From: Oscheius tipulae
Taxonomy: Eukaryota > Nematoda > Chromadorea > Rhabditida > Rhabditidae
Reading direction: 5' to 3'
Assembly: GCA_037178975.1 (NCBI GenBank)
Contig: JASJZH010000002.1
Coordinates: forward strand, 2,294,001-2,358,000
Length of the DNA stretch: 64,000 nt
Positions 53,748 through 64,000 of this stretch are shown here, in pieces. A program made the translations under genes and the position numbers. The stretch's first letter is position 1. Every line of letters begins with the position of its first letter. The notes below the pieces were generated by a model. The model made no database searches. It was not told the DNA's origin and saw only the letters and a list, made by a program, of their open reading frames with translations.

Positions 53748-56700
53748 TCAAATGATTTTTTGTTGACGAAGCAGTTCGATCGCCTCTCCTGAAATCGTAA
53801 TTTTTTAGACTGAATAAGTTCGTTTCGTCGGAACTGGTCTCTTCGAAAAGTAACATAAAACAAATATAACATACTCAGATTCGCGTTCCTTTCTGCAAGA
53901 CGTATTACTTGGTCCAAAAGCAGTCGGTCCACCTCAACTGTATCTGTGAACAGTTTGCACTGTCCTCTGAAAGCACTTAGTCACGTAGGAAGACTCTCCT
54001 ACCCCTCAAAATGCTTGTAATCGATGTTCGGAGTTTTACACAGGTAGCACATCGTTGTGTTGCATCTGGTGCAAGTCATCTTGTTGCATGATCCGTCGTT
54101 GTCCTTCGTGAATCGAGTGCTGCATTTTGGACAGATGCGGATTTTAGAGTCTGCCAGTAGATCCAGTCTATATGACATTGGTCAAATATTTCTGTGTTTG
54201 GAATTACGCCATGTCGACTTTAGTCTTCATTGCCTTCTCCGCCTTTCTTCTTGGATCCACCTCATCGCACGTCTTTCCCATATGTTCAGCGAATGAGATC
54301 TGACAGATCCTAAACCATTACATTAATTGGAAAGAAGATTCCCAGGGTTGTCCACAGCAAACTACAATAATCACCGTGGCATTGAGATACGATACTACTA
54401 CCCAAGAGAGCCTACGTTTTCCTTTCTGATTTAAAAGCACTGTTTTGTGCCTAGTAAAAGATTGGCGCGACCTTCGCCGCATAGTTAAGTCAGTTAGAGC
54501 TTCGACTACTCACCGTGGCATTACGGAACTGAACATGGCATGTTCGATCCCCGTCTTGACAAGGATTTTTGTTTTTCCGCGAAAGATTTGAAACACCTTC
54601 TAATTGTAAGCTCGATCACAATGAATCGCCGGTTTTCTTGATTTCATTAGCCCAGAGCCCTGCCTACCTGCAAAACTGACTCATGCATGAGGGTGTCTGA
54701 CACGAGAAGAACTGCATAAAACGTGGATCTTGCTCAACAAAGGCAGCAAAGCCACAGTCCTCTTTGCAGCTGAAATTGAAATGCTCGGCAAATTACGAAC
54801 TCCTACTATTCGAGACCGGGAATTTCATCGAGACAGGCCTTATCCATGCGTCGCTCCAAACGTTCTGCTGTGTCTCTATTCAAGAGGACGCGCAGCACCG
54901 GATCTATAAGTTGCTTCATAATCCAGTGGCTACTGTCACAAACTTCTGAGAAGGACCCTTCCGCATCCGGTCTCACCACAAGGAAATCCCGTTCCACCGT
55001 CTGCGATTACGCCATCGATTTGGTTAGCGTCGCATTGAAGTCTGACGCACCCCTGACACAGGAAGTGGGTTTCTAAGAGTACGGTTGGGTTTGGATCGTC
55101 AAATTACGTAAATCGGTGTTGTTGTGTCCGATAGGTACGCAGCCGATCATGTCTCTCTCGTCCCAGGTATCAAAGCATGCCAGACAGTCGTAAGCGTAGC
55201 CGATGGTCCCGTTCACGTAGAGATGATCATTCCCAATTGCACCAGTAAGACGTCGAATTCTTGTCGCTAAAAGGCAAAAGAAGTATTCTTCAACTGTCCG
55301 ATGGTCTTACATTCGAAAAGGCTCAGCTTCAAGCTGACTTCGGAATCGTCCAAACGCTTTCCGTTCATCAGATCGATGCACAATTTGGCCTGAGCTGCAT
55401 CTCGGAAGCTCACAGTCCCTCGTCCCTCCGACTTTCCATCATTATAGCGATAGATCTTCGTCTTTGAGGGTTTATGTCCACAATTGTGTTCGACGAGTTG
55501 CACAAGTAGATCCTTGTCAACCCTGGAAAATCTTTCAGAAACCAACGAACATAGACAGTTACGTCTTGCTCAATCCCTGAATGTAGACAACATTCCTGAC
55601 AGCCGTTCGTGCCTTATCCGAATGTTTGTCCAGGACCAGAGGACTTGATAATGGCTTCGTCTCTGAAGTTTATGTCTTTTTGACTGCGATAAGCAAACCG
55701 TTCTTCTCCAAATAAGACTGGACAGTCAGTTTGTTGGTATATCCGGGCGGTGCCTTCTTGTGCCAATCGGCAACAAAAGCCTGTGCGACTACCGGTGTCG
55801 GGAAGGTGATCTTTGCGGACCCGCATCCCGGAAAAACGTGAACCAGTCGTTTTCCTTTGTTACCCATGGCTATCTGCTGCTTTGAAATGGCAATTAGGTA
55901 GTCCTCGTTACAACTGAAACATTCTATTGTTATACTATCGAATGTCCTACTTCTCAGGGAGGCCTTTGACCATGACGCTCCTAGAAGATTCAGCTACAGC
56001 AGCCCTGATTGCAGTGAGCGTAGCGTCGTCAATTTTGGGACCGACAGCTGAAAATAAAGACTCCTATTTGAGGCTTTACATTAAGACAAAGCTCATCGCG
56101 CCTTTGAAAACTTGGACTTCGGGAGCCACCAAGATATTTCAATATAAACTGGTAGCATCTTTGCGGAGAAACCTACGCATGCTTTCAAGTTGTAATCGGT
56201 TCCATTGGAAAGTATCGCATTTCAAAATTTGAAGCTTCAGCCCTCAAGTCGTGCTTCAATTCACTTCGGGCCGGGACAATTCGAAGAAGGCTGTCCTTTA
56301 ACCGGTCCAGCTCGGCAAACTGAAAAACGCACCATTCCTATCTCGGTAGTATTTTACGGTCAGCAGGTTGGGATTTCGATAAAACGGCTTCTTGTTGTGC
56401 GTTCTGACAAATTTAGTGGCTGCCTCAACAGACTTCAAAACGACGCGAGCGGAACACTGAAAAAAAGTTCGAACTTTTTACAATAGACTGCCAAGATTAC
56501 ATAGCCGTCAAGAGGCGGGAAGATCTGAACCAGCGGCTGATTTGAATTACCACACACCAAATCATCACCAGCAAATCGGACCAGCTCTGCCTTTGTCACG
56601 CTAAAAATTATGGTATTTTCTTGTTGGTCTATCGCTTACGCGGTCGGCAGACCCTGGATAAGCAGGCTGTTCGATGGCCGAGTCGGTTCTTTCGGAACTG

Positions 56701-57293
56701 TGGGAGCAGTCGCTGTAAAGTTGTTAGTGAATAATATGTAAAATCAAATTGACAAGCTTGTTTCCTGTCCACATAATAGTCAATTTTCAGACGATTGCTG
56801 CTTCTAGGCGGGGCCTCTTTGTTCCATCGTGTACGAAAAGCCCGAGCATTTTCAATGGTCGTGAAGGTCACACGAGCAGAGACCTATCAAAGCAGGGATA
56901 AGGATACGATCTGCAAACTTACAAATTGCTCGCCTGGCTTAGCAGGGTAGATGGTTACCAGTTCTTGGTCCTCTTTGCCGCGAGCTAGCTTGTTAGGCCC
57001 CGTGAGTCCGCGGATGAACGCACTATCCACGCTGAAATTTAGTTCTTGAAGCCAGACATGCTGAGGATGCGGTGACATTTTTAACTTTGTGATGTTCTGC
57101 AAAGTTGTAGAATGTTTTGCAGAGCATCATAAAATGAAAAAAATGCGCTCTTGAAGCCGAAAGATTTAGATTTCCGTCGCGCACTCTCAACTCAGCGTGA
57201 TCCGCGCCCACAGCACATGTCTGATTGTAGCCATTCACGAATAACTGACGTTGGAGGCAGTCCTTTAACAAGAACACTATTGGTTTCGGTCAT
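53748..57293 (-). CDS. Four-RRM plus RBR ubiquitin ligase (TRIAD3/RNF216-like)
   Basis: Eighteen exons hold one frame for 722 aa: 57246-57293, 56923-57096, 56754-56883, 56640-56712, 56501-56600, 56333-56456, 55951-56047, 55699-55913, 55563-55662, 55311-55522, 55108-55266, 54977-55072, 54807-54945, 54668-54769, 54208-54309, 54003-54167, 53875-53966 and 53748-53788. Four RRM-like units start with the RNP2-type strands SVLVKGLPPTS, SLLIQGLPTAV, SVMVKGLPEK and NVVYIQGLSK. The last has GRGTVSFRDAAQAKLCIDLM. RING1 follows from about residue 450 (CLACFDTWDERDMIGC, THFLCQGC), then an IBR and a RING2-type domain: CPKCSTRF, GSCNKMTC with the likely catalytic Cys near 650, and MCYLCKTPNIDYKHF. These resemble RNF216, which has no RRMs. 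An RNA-linked E3 ligase is the inference. Confidence 0.8.
54470..54565 (+). repeat. tRNA-like relic in RBR gene intron 14
   Basis: The plus strand shows TAGTTAAGTCAGTTAGAGCTTC (A-box-like) and ATGTTCGATCCCC (B box). This is the only long intron (358 nt) in the 3' half of the gene, which suggests that it was expanded by the insertion. Confidence 0.45.
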
Positions 57294-57834
57294 CTTGCAG
57301 ATCCACTGGAATCTAAAATAAAACTCGTCCCGAGAGGTAGTATATAACCGCTAAGGCGGTGACAAACATGTGGGAGCGGTGATAATGACCTAAGAATGGC
57401 AGTGTAGTTTTTTTTTTTTTTTTTTTGGAAAGCACAAGCTCTATTGGGAAAAACTGTAGAAAGAATAACTGATCTTATCCTAAGACAACAGATACAGGGT
57501 GATAAGGTTCACAGCCAGTCATAAACTTCCGCGGTTAGAGCGTGCTAAAAAGATAAGAGAGAAATTGGACAGCATCCTCTGAATATCGCTATGCTTACTC
57601 ATGTGTTAGGAGCTGCTCGGGAATCAGTTGGAGCATCCAGGAAAAGGAATCAATAAAAAGGACTTAGTTGGTGATAAGATGAAAGCGCATTCTCCACGAC
57701 CCTTTGTGTTTTGCGCATCGTGCAGAGTTCCGAAATCCATCCCCAGATCATAAAGTCTACGAGAAGACGATGAGCAACAAACCTGAGTCTAGACAGAAAG
57801 GGAGAGCCAGAAGAAAGAAGAAAATTCTAGAAGA
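57294..57834. other. Upstream region of RBR gene, with a T19 run
   Basis: An AG acceptor (GATTCCAG) lies 15 nt upstream of the RBR ATG. A 19-nt T run at 57408-57426 could be the poly(A) end of a minus-strand retro-insertion, but I see no element attached. No gene is supported here. Confidence 0.4.
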
Positions 57835-58705
57835 AATCAGTATCTGGTAGGAGATGCCCAAGAATATACAATTGACTACTGTAATTGGCAAGTTTCTAGT
57901 CAAAATAGCAACAATCTTCGATAGCAATACTCAGGTTTGCTAATTTCGAGTAACTCTTGAAACTTTGTATATTTGGGAACAAAACGGAACAACTCCTAAT
58001 TGCCCAGGAAGAAACATTTCGGCCAACTGCAGCAGTTCGGACGGTTCGCGATGCTATTCGTCTTGACTACGCTGTCAGCGGTGCTATTCTCGGTCACTCT
58101 ACAGCTCTACTGTACCACCAAGAAGAAGACTTCTAAAGAGGACTCGAAGGAGAAGACGTCGATGAAAAAGACGACAGCCGGCAAGTTGGTAGCGAGCAAG
58201 ATCGCCCGACCCAAGTCGAGCAAGACATCTGTGAAGAAGTCACTAAGCAAATCGCTCCCGAACAATGATACTGAAGGGACGAAGCCGAAGCAGGGAGCAA
58301 CCACGACGGGTCTGATGGAGAGGACACAGACAGAAGTGGAGAAGAAACCGGCGGAACTCCCTGTCGAGCAGAAGAAGGAGCTGGAAGAGGTCAAGAAGAA
58401 GGTGAAAGAGAAGAAGGAAGAGCCAAAGGAGCCGATGGCCAAGAAGGCCTCGGAGATTAAGAAACCTCATAAAATGAATCTCGAACCTCCGACTCATCCA
58501 GCCCCGCCGGCTCCTATTCCGGAGAAGAAAGAGAACAAGCCGGGCTTCGTCCGCAATCCGGTCGTGACGCCGGTGACAGACGAGTATCCGACGGACGACG
58601 AGGAGGTGAGGAAGAAGAAGGAAGAGGTGGCCGCCAAGCAGGAGAAGAAGGTCAACATGACACAGGCCGACGCCGAGAAGACCAAGGCCTAGTGAGGAGA
58701 CGAAC
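57835..58705 (+). repeat. Outer inverted-duplication arm, right (partner 40655-41560)
   Basis: Holds the intact Lys-rich gene and its upstream flank. Homology to the left arm ends shortly after the stop codon, where both read TAGTGAGGAGACG and then diverge. Confidence 0.75.
58051..58692 (+). CDS. Single-pass membrane protein with Lys/Glu-rich tail, unknown
   Basis: 213 aa, intronless in this model. It starts with a hydrophobic leader or anchor (MLFVLTTLSAVLFSVTLQLY), then a long Lys/Ser/Thr-rich stretch with KKTTAGKLVASKIARPKSSK. A Glu/Lys coiled region follows (QKKELEEVKKKVKEKKEE), then a Pro-rich hinge and a conserved-looking end: GFVRNPVVTPVTDEYPTDDE to MTQADAEKTKA. The ATG chosen is the first after a GCCCAG acceptor at about 58008. 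An in-frame upstream extension lacks ATG. The family is not recognised. The broken inverted copy at 40.7 kb preserves the C-terminal block best, which suggests that this part is the functional core. Confidence 0.6.
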   Translation: MLFVLTTLSAVLFSVTLQLYCTTKKKTSKEDSKEKTSMKKTTAGKLVASKIARPKSSKTSVKKSLSKSLPNNDTEGTKPKQGATTTGLMERTQTEVEKKPAELPVEQKKELEEVKKKVKEKKEEPKEPMAKKASEIKKPHKMNLEPPTHPAPPAPIPEKKENKPGFVRNPVVTPVTDEYPTDDEEVRKKKEEVAAKQEKKVNMTQADAEKTKA

Positions 58706-58785
58706 AAGGTAATGAATTCAGAAAGATCTTCCCACATTGTAACTCTCTCGACTATTAAGGTGACCTCTCTTGTCTCATGTATATA

Positions 58786-58791
58786 TTTATT
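58786..58791 (-). terminator. Poly(A) signal of neprilysin gene 1
   Basis: AATAAA on the minus strand, 14-19 nt past the TGA stop at 58805. The 3' ends of this gene and the Lys-rich gene (+) are only about 110 bp apart. Confidence 0.6.
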
Positions 58792-58804
58792 CACCCATGG
58801 CATG

Positions 58805-61800
58805 TCACCAGACTGAGCACTTCTTGTCCGGGTTCATGAGACTACCAGCAGAACAGTTAAAGGCTTTAGCGAAATCAGGACTGTTGGAGAGAGGAATATT
58901 GACTCTGGAAATGTTGGAGTTGACTGTCACTGTCACTCTCTGGCTAACCTGTACTTCATCGGAGAGTGAGAATCGATCAGTAGTAGTTGAACCTTTAGTA
59001 AATCTGTCATGTCCCCACACCATACTTGCCCATAGCCAATGAAGAACATCTGCTGGTCAGAAAAGTGCTCCAGACCAGGTAGTCTGGTGTCCTGACCATT
59101 CTTCTTGAGCCAGTTAGAATATGCTGTGAAGCTCTCCTTCACACCGCCGTTGTCAGCAATGTTTTCTGTTTTGGTCAGCTCTCCGTTGATGGACATGTTT
59201 GTGCCGGGAACCTTGACGTTTCTGTACTCATCGATGATGCATTTGGCTCGGGTTTGAAACTCTTCAGCAGTCTTGTTGTCCCACCAATTCTTAAGATTTC
59301 CGTCGCCGTCGAATTCACTACCTGAATAATTACTTTTGGGAGACAGAGATACAGAGTTACTGACCTGAAGTATCAAAACCGTGAGTGATTTCATGTCCCA
59401 CAATGACGCCGATTCCACCATAGTTCAGAGCTTTAGGTGTGTCCTTATTGAAGAAAGGAGACTGTAGAATTCCGGCCGGTACGGCTGAAACCCCAGTCAG
59501 AGTCCCTTAACCAGACTGACCAATAATGTTAGCTGTAGGCTGGTAGAATGCATTGATGACAGCTGCAGATATGTCAAATTCGTTCCTGTCAACTGGCTCG
59601 ATGAGTTGCTGGGCATGGTAGTCGATTTCGAACCCTGTCACTTTACCAAAACTGTAGATGTAGGGGTCGGAGGGCTTTATGGTGAGCTGGAACCAAAGAT
59701 TTCAATGAGCCTGACGGTAGAAATTCGAAGTGACCGACCTTCTTGTAAAATGCATCCAGTTGCTTGTCGTCTACGATAAAATCCGGGTACCCTATCAAAG
59801 CATTGAGTTTCTTCAATTTCTGAAGAGCGAAGGCTTTAGTAGCCTGTTCCATCCAGTCCTGCGAGGTCAAAATCCCTTGGAATACCTCCTTGATCTCGGT
59901 GAACAGGGCCATTGCGGCATCTTTCGAGTCCTAAAATCCATTTTTCCCCATTTTAACATGATAATACGTGGTCAAATGCTTTCTTCACGTAAGCCGAGCC
60001 CATAGCGTAAGGGAGAAGATCGTTAGCCTTGCTTATACACTCTTTGTCCCTCGGAGTCTGGTCTTTTTGACCGAGCATGACCAGCCTGAACTTCTGCTCG
60101 GCCTCCTCGTACTTAGTACCGAGCTGAAGACGCAAAGAACCAAAGTATTGGAAGAGGATGTAGTTGGCGATGACTCCTTGAGGAGTGGAGACGATTATGT
60201 CTTGGAGTCTGGAAGAATTTCACTGTTACTGTCACTGTATTGGCAGTACTTCAAAATTAGCCAAAGTAGAAGACCCCCCGTGTGTCGTAGCTGCAGGACT
60301 TAAGCCTGCAGCCCTTCGGAGAGTTTTCAACCTATTGGAGAAGTAGTCATCTTCTTCATCTTAATAACATTGTAAAAAAAACCTGGATGAATACTATTAC
60401 TACTACAAGAGGACAATTAGAACAACTCTAGAATTACAGATCTGTTTGAAAACTTCTGCTCCAAAAACTACCTTTGCATGGCTGACAGGAGCAGCAGAAG
60501 TAATAAGTGACTACTGTGCTCTCTCTGGAGGAAGGTTAGTATCTGTCTCTCCCATTGGAGAAGTAGCTGCTGTTAGAAACTGTCGGAAAAGTCGGATAGG
60601 TACATCACGAACCATTTTATAACGGCTCTGGGCTCCCGACAACTATTGCTGGATGAGCACGAGCGTTACCACTGCACCAGTAGCCTACCCACTGGAAATA
60701 GCAAATAAGAACATCACGGATGCTGATCGCAAGTCCCCGGACAACCTGCAATAGGCTCTTTTACCATCTGTGCTCTATGAAAGAAGATTGGGTTCCTGAT
60801 CTACCACTGGAGAAGTAGCCTCTACCCTACCCGAGAACCACCTGCGCCTCTGAAGCAGCTGACTGAGAGTCAATCTATGCGGTCGAGCACGAGAGGGAGA
60901 GAGAGAACTTGCCGCCGATTTATCAGTTCGAGCTCCACGTCCTAACGACAAGACGGACAAGACGAAACACTTCCTCTGCCTCTTCGAGTGGGGACAGGTG
61001 CCCGACTACCCACCGTGGCGACACTGGACGGATCGAGAATGACCTTTTGTTCAGATAGGCTACCTTACTTTTCTGGACTGGGGATACTGTCACTATCTCT
61101 CTCAAGACTTACTGTTCAAGGAACTTCGGCTCGTAGAGCAAAACATCTGGATTGGAATTCAGATAGGGGTGGACTGATGCCGGGGTCAGATGGGTGAAGT
61201 ACGTCTTCCAGTTGATCTGAAATATTTTTATTTCCTTTTCTGTCCTGTTGAACTCACCATTGGGAACCTGGTCTGTAGATTGTCGAGCTTCTCAATATGA
61301 TAAAGTGCGCTCATATTAGTGCGATGGTCGTTTGGACTGGTTGCATTGGCCACTTTGGTCTCGAAGATAATGACATCTTCCGCTGCTTGCTCAAGTGCTG
61401 TCGTGTTGACAGTTCTGTTGGTGTCCTTGGCAAAGAGAGTTATCTGAACTAATGACTGTACATCATACCAAAAATAATCACGTAGTCAACAAACAGTTGC
61501 TTGTAGGCTTCGATCTGCGCTCCGAACTGTTCTGTATCCAGATAGAGCTCCCTTGTTCCCATTCCTAGAACGGCCTGGTCAATCTGAAAGAGTTGCTCTG
61601 TCTCTCTGTCTCTGACTGACCGTTATTATTCTCCTAGTAGAATTTTTTGGATCCACACTCGGAGCTGCTTGGAACAGGATGTCTACTGCTCTGTAAGAGT
61701 ACGTCTTCAAGAGAGTCTGAGTCAGGTCGAAGTTTTTCCACTGCCCATTCTCCTTGCTTTTCAGGTTTCCGTCCAGTACTGGCCAGGATCCAATGCTCTG

Positions 61801-62954
61801 AAACAGACAGTGACCACCAATAGCTTGACTTACACAAATTTCCTGGTCAAATACCCTCGGACCGACCATATTCGTCTTGTTCACATCCATACATCCGTTG
61901 TAGAGATACATAGCCATGTTGATGGCCTGGGAAGACGAGTCGGTCTGAAAGACTTCTGAAAGCAAGTACAAAGAACAGCGCAAGACACACCTTTTAACAC
62001 CTTCCTCACTCTCTGCTCCAAAATTTCAAAGTAGTCCATTGAGACGGCATCGGCCGGGATCGGGTTGGCTTTCGGGAAGTTCCCGCAAGTGTACTCGTAA
62101 AAGTCTTCGCATGGATCGGCCTAAAGAATCGGTTGTCCTTTTTTAGGTTGCTCGTTGTTTGTTGTGAGTTGGTCTAACATGTCTGCCCATGTATTTTTGG
62201 CTAATCTGGTGTTTTTTGTTGTAACAACTGGCTGGTTATGCAAATTGGGGGCTGTTTTATGACAGGAAAGAGCTAACCAGAAAACCGGCGTGACCACTTA
62301 TTACTCCGAAATTTGTATAGCCTGGACTGACTGAAACTCTTACGGTTTTCTCTGGTCAAGCGAAACTTTATCTCTGATTCTCTCACTCAATGTTCTCGGC
62401 TAAAATAGATTCGTTGTTTTCAAACTTGATAGTCGGTATCTTTCACACTTGACTCATGCTCTCTCGACTCCTGGGAACTGTTATTCTCAACTTATCGCCT
62501 ATACTTTCCAGACAAAAGAAGATCCTTCTGTCTGTTGGCACCCTAGGGAGAAAGACGCTTGATTCGGTGACAGAAAAGAAGGTTTGACCTCGTCTCTTGG
62601 CAACCAATCGGTACCCAGTAAAGGACTGCCGGCCCTATGTCCCCACAGGACGCTTGACCACCACTTGGTATAGAATCTTTCTCTATGAACTTCTACTCGG
62701 TCGCTGGATCAGACGACCATAATTTTACAGGATAAGACTGACTGAGTTTCTAGTTAGGATTCTTGACTACTACTCGGTGTGGGAAAGTTACTAACCTGGA
62801 TATTCATGTTGGTCATGATGTCCTTCGCTGCTTGAGCAGCTCCAGTCGGAGTGGAACTGGTAGAGCCAGTAGCACTTGTAGTATACTGTGCGGCTGCTAG
62901 TCCTACGACCAACGTTACCCAGAGCCACAACATTGTTAGACTGGGTAAAGTCAT
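58805..62954 (-). CDS. M13 zinc metallopeptidase (neprilysin-like), secreted
   Basis: An extracellular endopeptidase that trims small peptides such as neuropeptides. Thirteen exons: 62796-62954, 61991-62120, 61834-61955, 61621-61797, 61482-61583, 61258-61443, 61113-61216, 59968-60208, 59739-59930, 59521-59686, 59365-59484, 58949-59321 and 58805-58904 (723 aa). A signal peptide ([16 protein letters not shown]) replaces the usual type II anchor, so it is probably secreted. The M13 N-domain start [14 protein letters not shown] is present. Zinc ligands are HEITH (about 556) and E of ENIADNGG (about 618). Substrate and C-terminal landmarks are [10 protein letters not shown]-like, [20 protein letters not shown] and the terminal C-x-x-W (CSVW). 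All catalytic residues are intact. The start could be either of two in-frame ATGs (62954 or 62933). A paralogue lies directly upstream. Confidence 0.92.
60209..61112. repeat. 0.9-kb neprilysin intron with repeated word and tRNA-like relic
   Basis: The word GGAGAAGTAG occurs three times (about 60335, 60557 and 60807), each preceded by TATT, CATT or CACT. A minus-strand tRNA-like unit, CTGGTGCAGTGGTAACGC, lies near 60660-60700. The rest has no coding signal. Confidence 0.4.
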
Positions 62955-63372
62955 TCGAGAAATGAATAGGGAGAATACCGGAAACCGGAACTGGTACCTG
63001 CCGATCACTGAGTAATCCGAGCCGGCGAGAGAACGCAGTTTAAAAGGAATGGCACAGGCAAACAATGGGCGGGCGGCAGTTGTTTTTCGCATAGCTCAAG
63101 AATTACAAAAGCAGTCATGAATGCTGCTGTTTGAGTTTGAAGAGTGGGTTGATGTTTAGTAGTGGGACAGGGAGACTGAGAAAGCGACAGAGAGACAGCG
63201 ACAGAGAAACAGAGAGACAAAGCGACAGAGAGGCAGAAAGAGAGAGACAAATGACACACCACGTCCAAACTCGAACGTGTTCATTCCGTAAAAGGAGTAT
63301 CAATATGATATACTGAATTGCACATTGGGTGATCAGATCACATTATCTCGTCGCCTTCTTTCTCTCTCTTCT
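62955..63372. other. Gap between tandem neprilysin genes, with (AGAGAC)n tract
   Basis: This holds the promoter of neprilysin gene 1 and the 3' end of gene 2. An AGAGAC-type tract occupies about 63165-63255 and produces spurious frames. No TATA box is clear. Confidence 0.5.
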
Positions 63373-63976
63373 TTACCAGACTCCACATCTTTCGGGAGGA
63401 TTCATAGCCGTGTTGGCTGGACACTTGAAGGCCTCGGCGAACTCAGGCTGATTGCTGAGCACGACGTTTACTCTGAAAACCGATATCATTCTTCATCCTG
63501 CAGAACTGGTCTCATGAATACGATTTACTGATGAGCTTCGGAGGTGCTGAACAAACAGAACCCTTGTTTTCTAAATCTGTTGTCTACATCATTGAGTTTA
63601 TTTTTGGCCCAGTGAGTCGTACTGTCTCGGCCATACTATTTCGCCACCCTTGACATTGACCAAAACTCTCTCATCCCTTCTGATCTTCCGGGGAAGTATA
63701 AAAAACAACGAACCTGTACTTTCCTGGAGCATGAGGATCCGTCAACAGGAGACGGATCTGACTCTCGGCTGTCATGGCCCCGCACCAGTTCTGGGCATAT
63801 CCTATAAAGAACATCTGGTGGTTGTCGAACTGTTCTAAGCCGGGCAACTTCTTCTCCTCTCCATGCTTAGAGAGGTAGTTCTTATAAGCCCTGAAAGCCT
63901 CCTTGACTCCTCCATTGTCTGCAATGTTCTCTCCCAGAGTCAGCTTTCCGTTGATGTTCAACTTGGTCTTGGGGTC
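63373..63976 (-). CDS. Second M13 neprilysin-like gene, 3' part only
   Basis: The last two exons, 63714-63976 and 63373-63472, are in frame (121 aa). They show [13 protein letters not shown] with the third zinc ligand, QMFFIGYAQNWC, DPHAPGKYR, NQPEFAEAFKC and the terminal CGVW. These match the end of the M13 family and of the gene at 58805-62954, from which it clearly diverges in sequence. The 5' exons lie beyond the window end. Tandem arrangement suggests local duplication, as is common for nematode neprilysins. Confidence 0.88.
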
Positions 63977-64000
63977 CTAAAACAAAAATTGTACTCTCCG

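Noticed and set aside
58243-58803. 186-codon minus frame rich in Leu
   Set aside because: It is antisense to the Lys/Glu-rich membrane gene, where Lys and Glu codons read as Leu and Phe.
61449-61468. A 20-nt intron first considered in neprilysin gene 1
   Set aside because: A donor 13 nt earlier (TAC then GTGATT) with the TTCAG acceptor gives a 38-nt intron, keeps frame and yields a better family match.

Overview
The window looks like genomic DNA of a nematode, probably a chromadorean. The main evidence is a complete ZYG-9-type XMAP215 protein with three TOG domains, the form known from Caenorhabditis, together with dense GT-AG introns, mostly 35-45 nt long. Several genes have a splice acceptor at or just before the ATG, as expected if a spliced leader is added in trans. 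There are no bacterial operons, CRISPR arrays or recognisable transposase genes. The exon models were built by hand from splice sites, frame continuity and remembered family motifs. No alignment was run.

Region 1 (0.4-23.1 kb, all minus strand) holds four conserved housekeeping genes head to tail: zyg-9 (microtubule polymerase, 1446 aa), THOC1 (mRNA export), RRP9 (U3 snoRNP WD40 protein) and a class I Rab11-FIP (recycling endosomes). They are 300-500 bp apart and each has an AG acceptor 0-32 nt before its ATG, so they may be an operon or a tightly packed cluster. TOG1 and TOG2 of zyg-9 come from a duplication within the gene, and part of it is almost identical at DNA level.

Region 2 (24-34.7 kb) holds mostly secreted and detoxification genes: a small protein with a signal peptide and a hydrophobic tail (+), a cysteine-rich TIL-like gene (-, partial model), a multi-lipocalin secreted protein of about 1072 aa (+) and a microsomal cytochrome P450 of 579 aa (-) with an unusual N-terminal extension. 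The lipocalin and P450 genes converge. A 150-bp direct repeat lies once between them and once inside a P450 intron.

Region 3 (34.7-40.6 kb) is about 6 kb with no gene I can support. It is rich in AGAGAC-type low-complexity sequence.

Region 4 (40.6-58.8 kb) is built around two nested inverted duplications. The outer arms carry an intact lysine-rich single-pass membrane protein gene (58.0 kb, +) and its broken copy (40.7 kb, -). The inner arms are 677 bp each, equal in length and identical wherever compared, and each carries the same histidine-rich 66-aa gene. In and around them lie a claudin-like four-TM gene, a Ly6/uPAR-like gene with an in-frame stop, an unknown two-exon gene, a second His-rich gene, a PGAP2 homologue (GPI-anchor remodelling) and an 18-exon gene that joins four RRM-like domains to a TRIAD3/RNF216-like RBR ubiquitin ligase module. 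That last architecture is the most novel protein here.

Region 5 (58.8-64 kb) holds two tandem M13 neprilysin-type metallopeptidase genes on the minus strand, the second cut by the window end. tRNA-derived SINE-like relics are scattered in introns and gaps. Single-base frame conflicts in THOC1 and the lipocalin gene could be assembly errors or real lesions.
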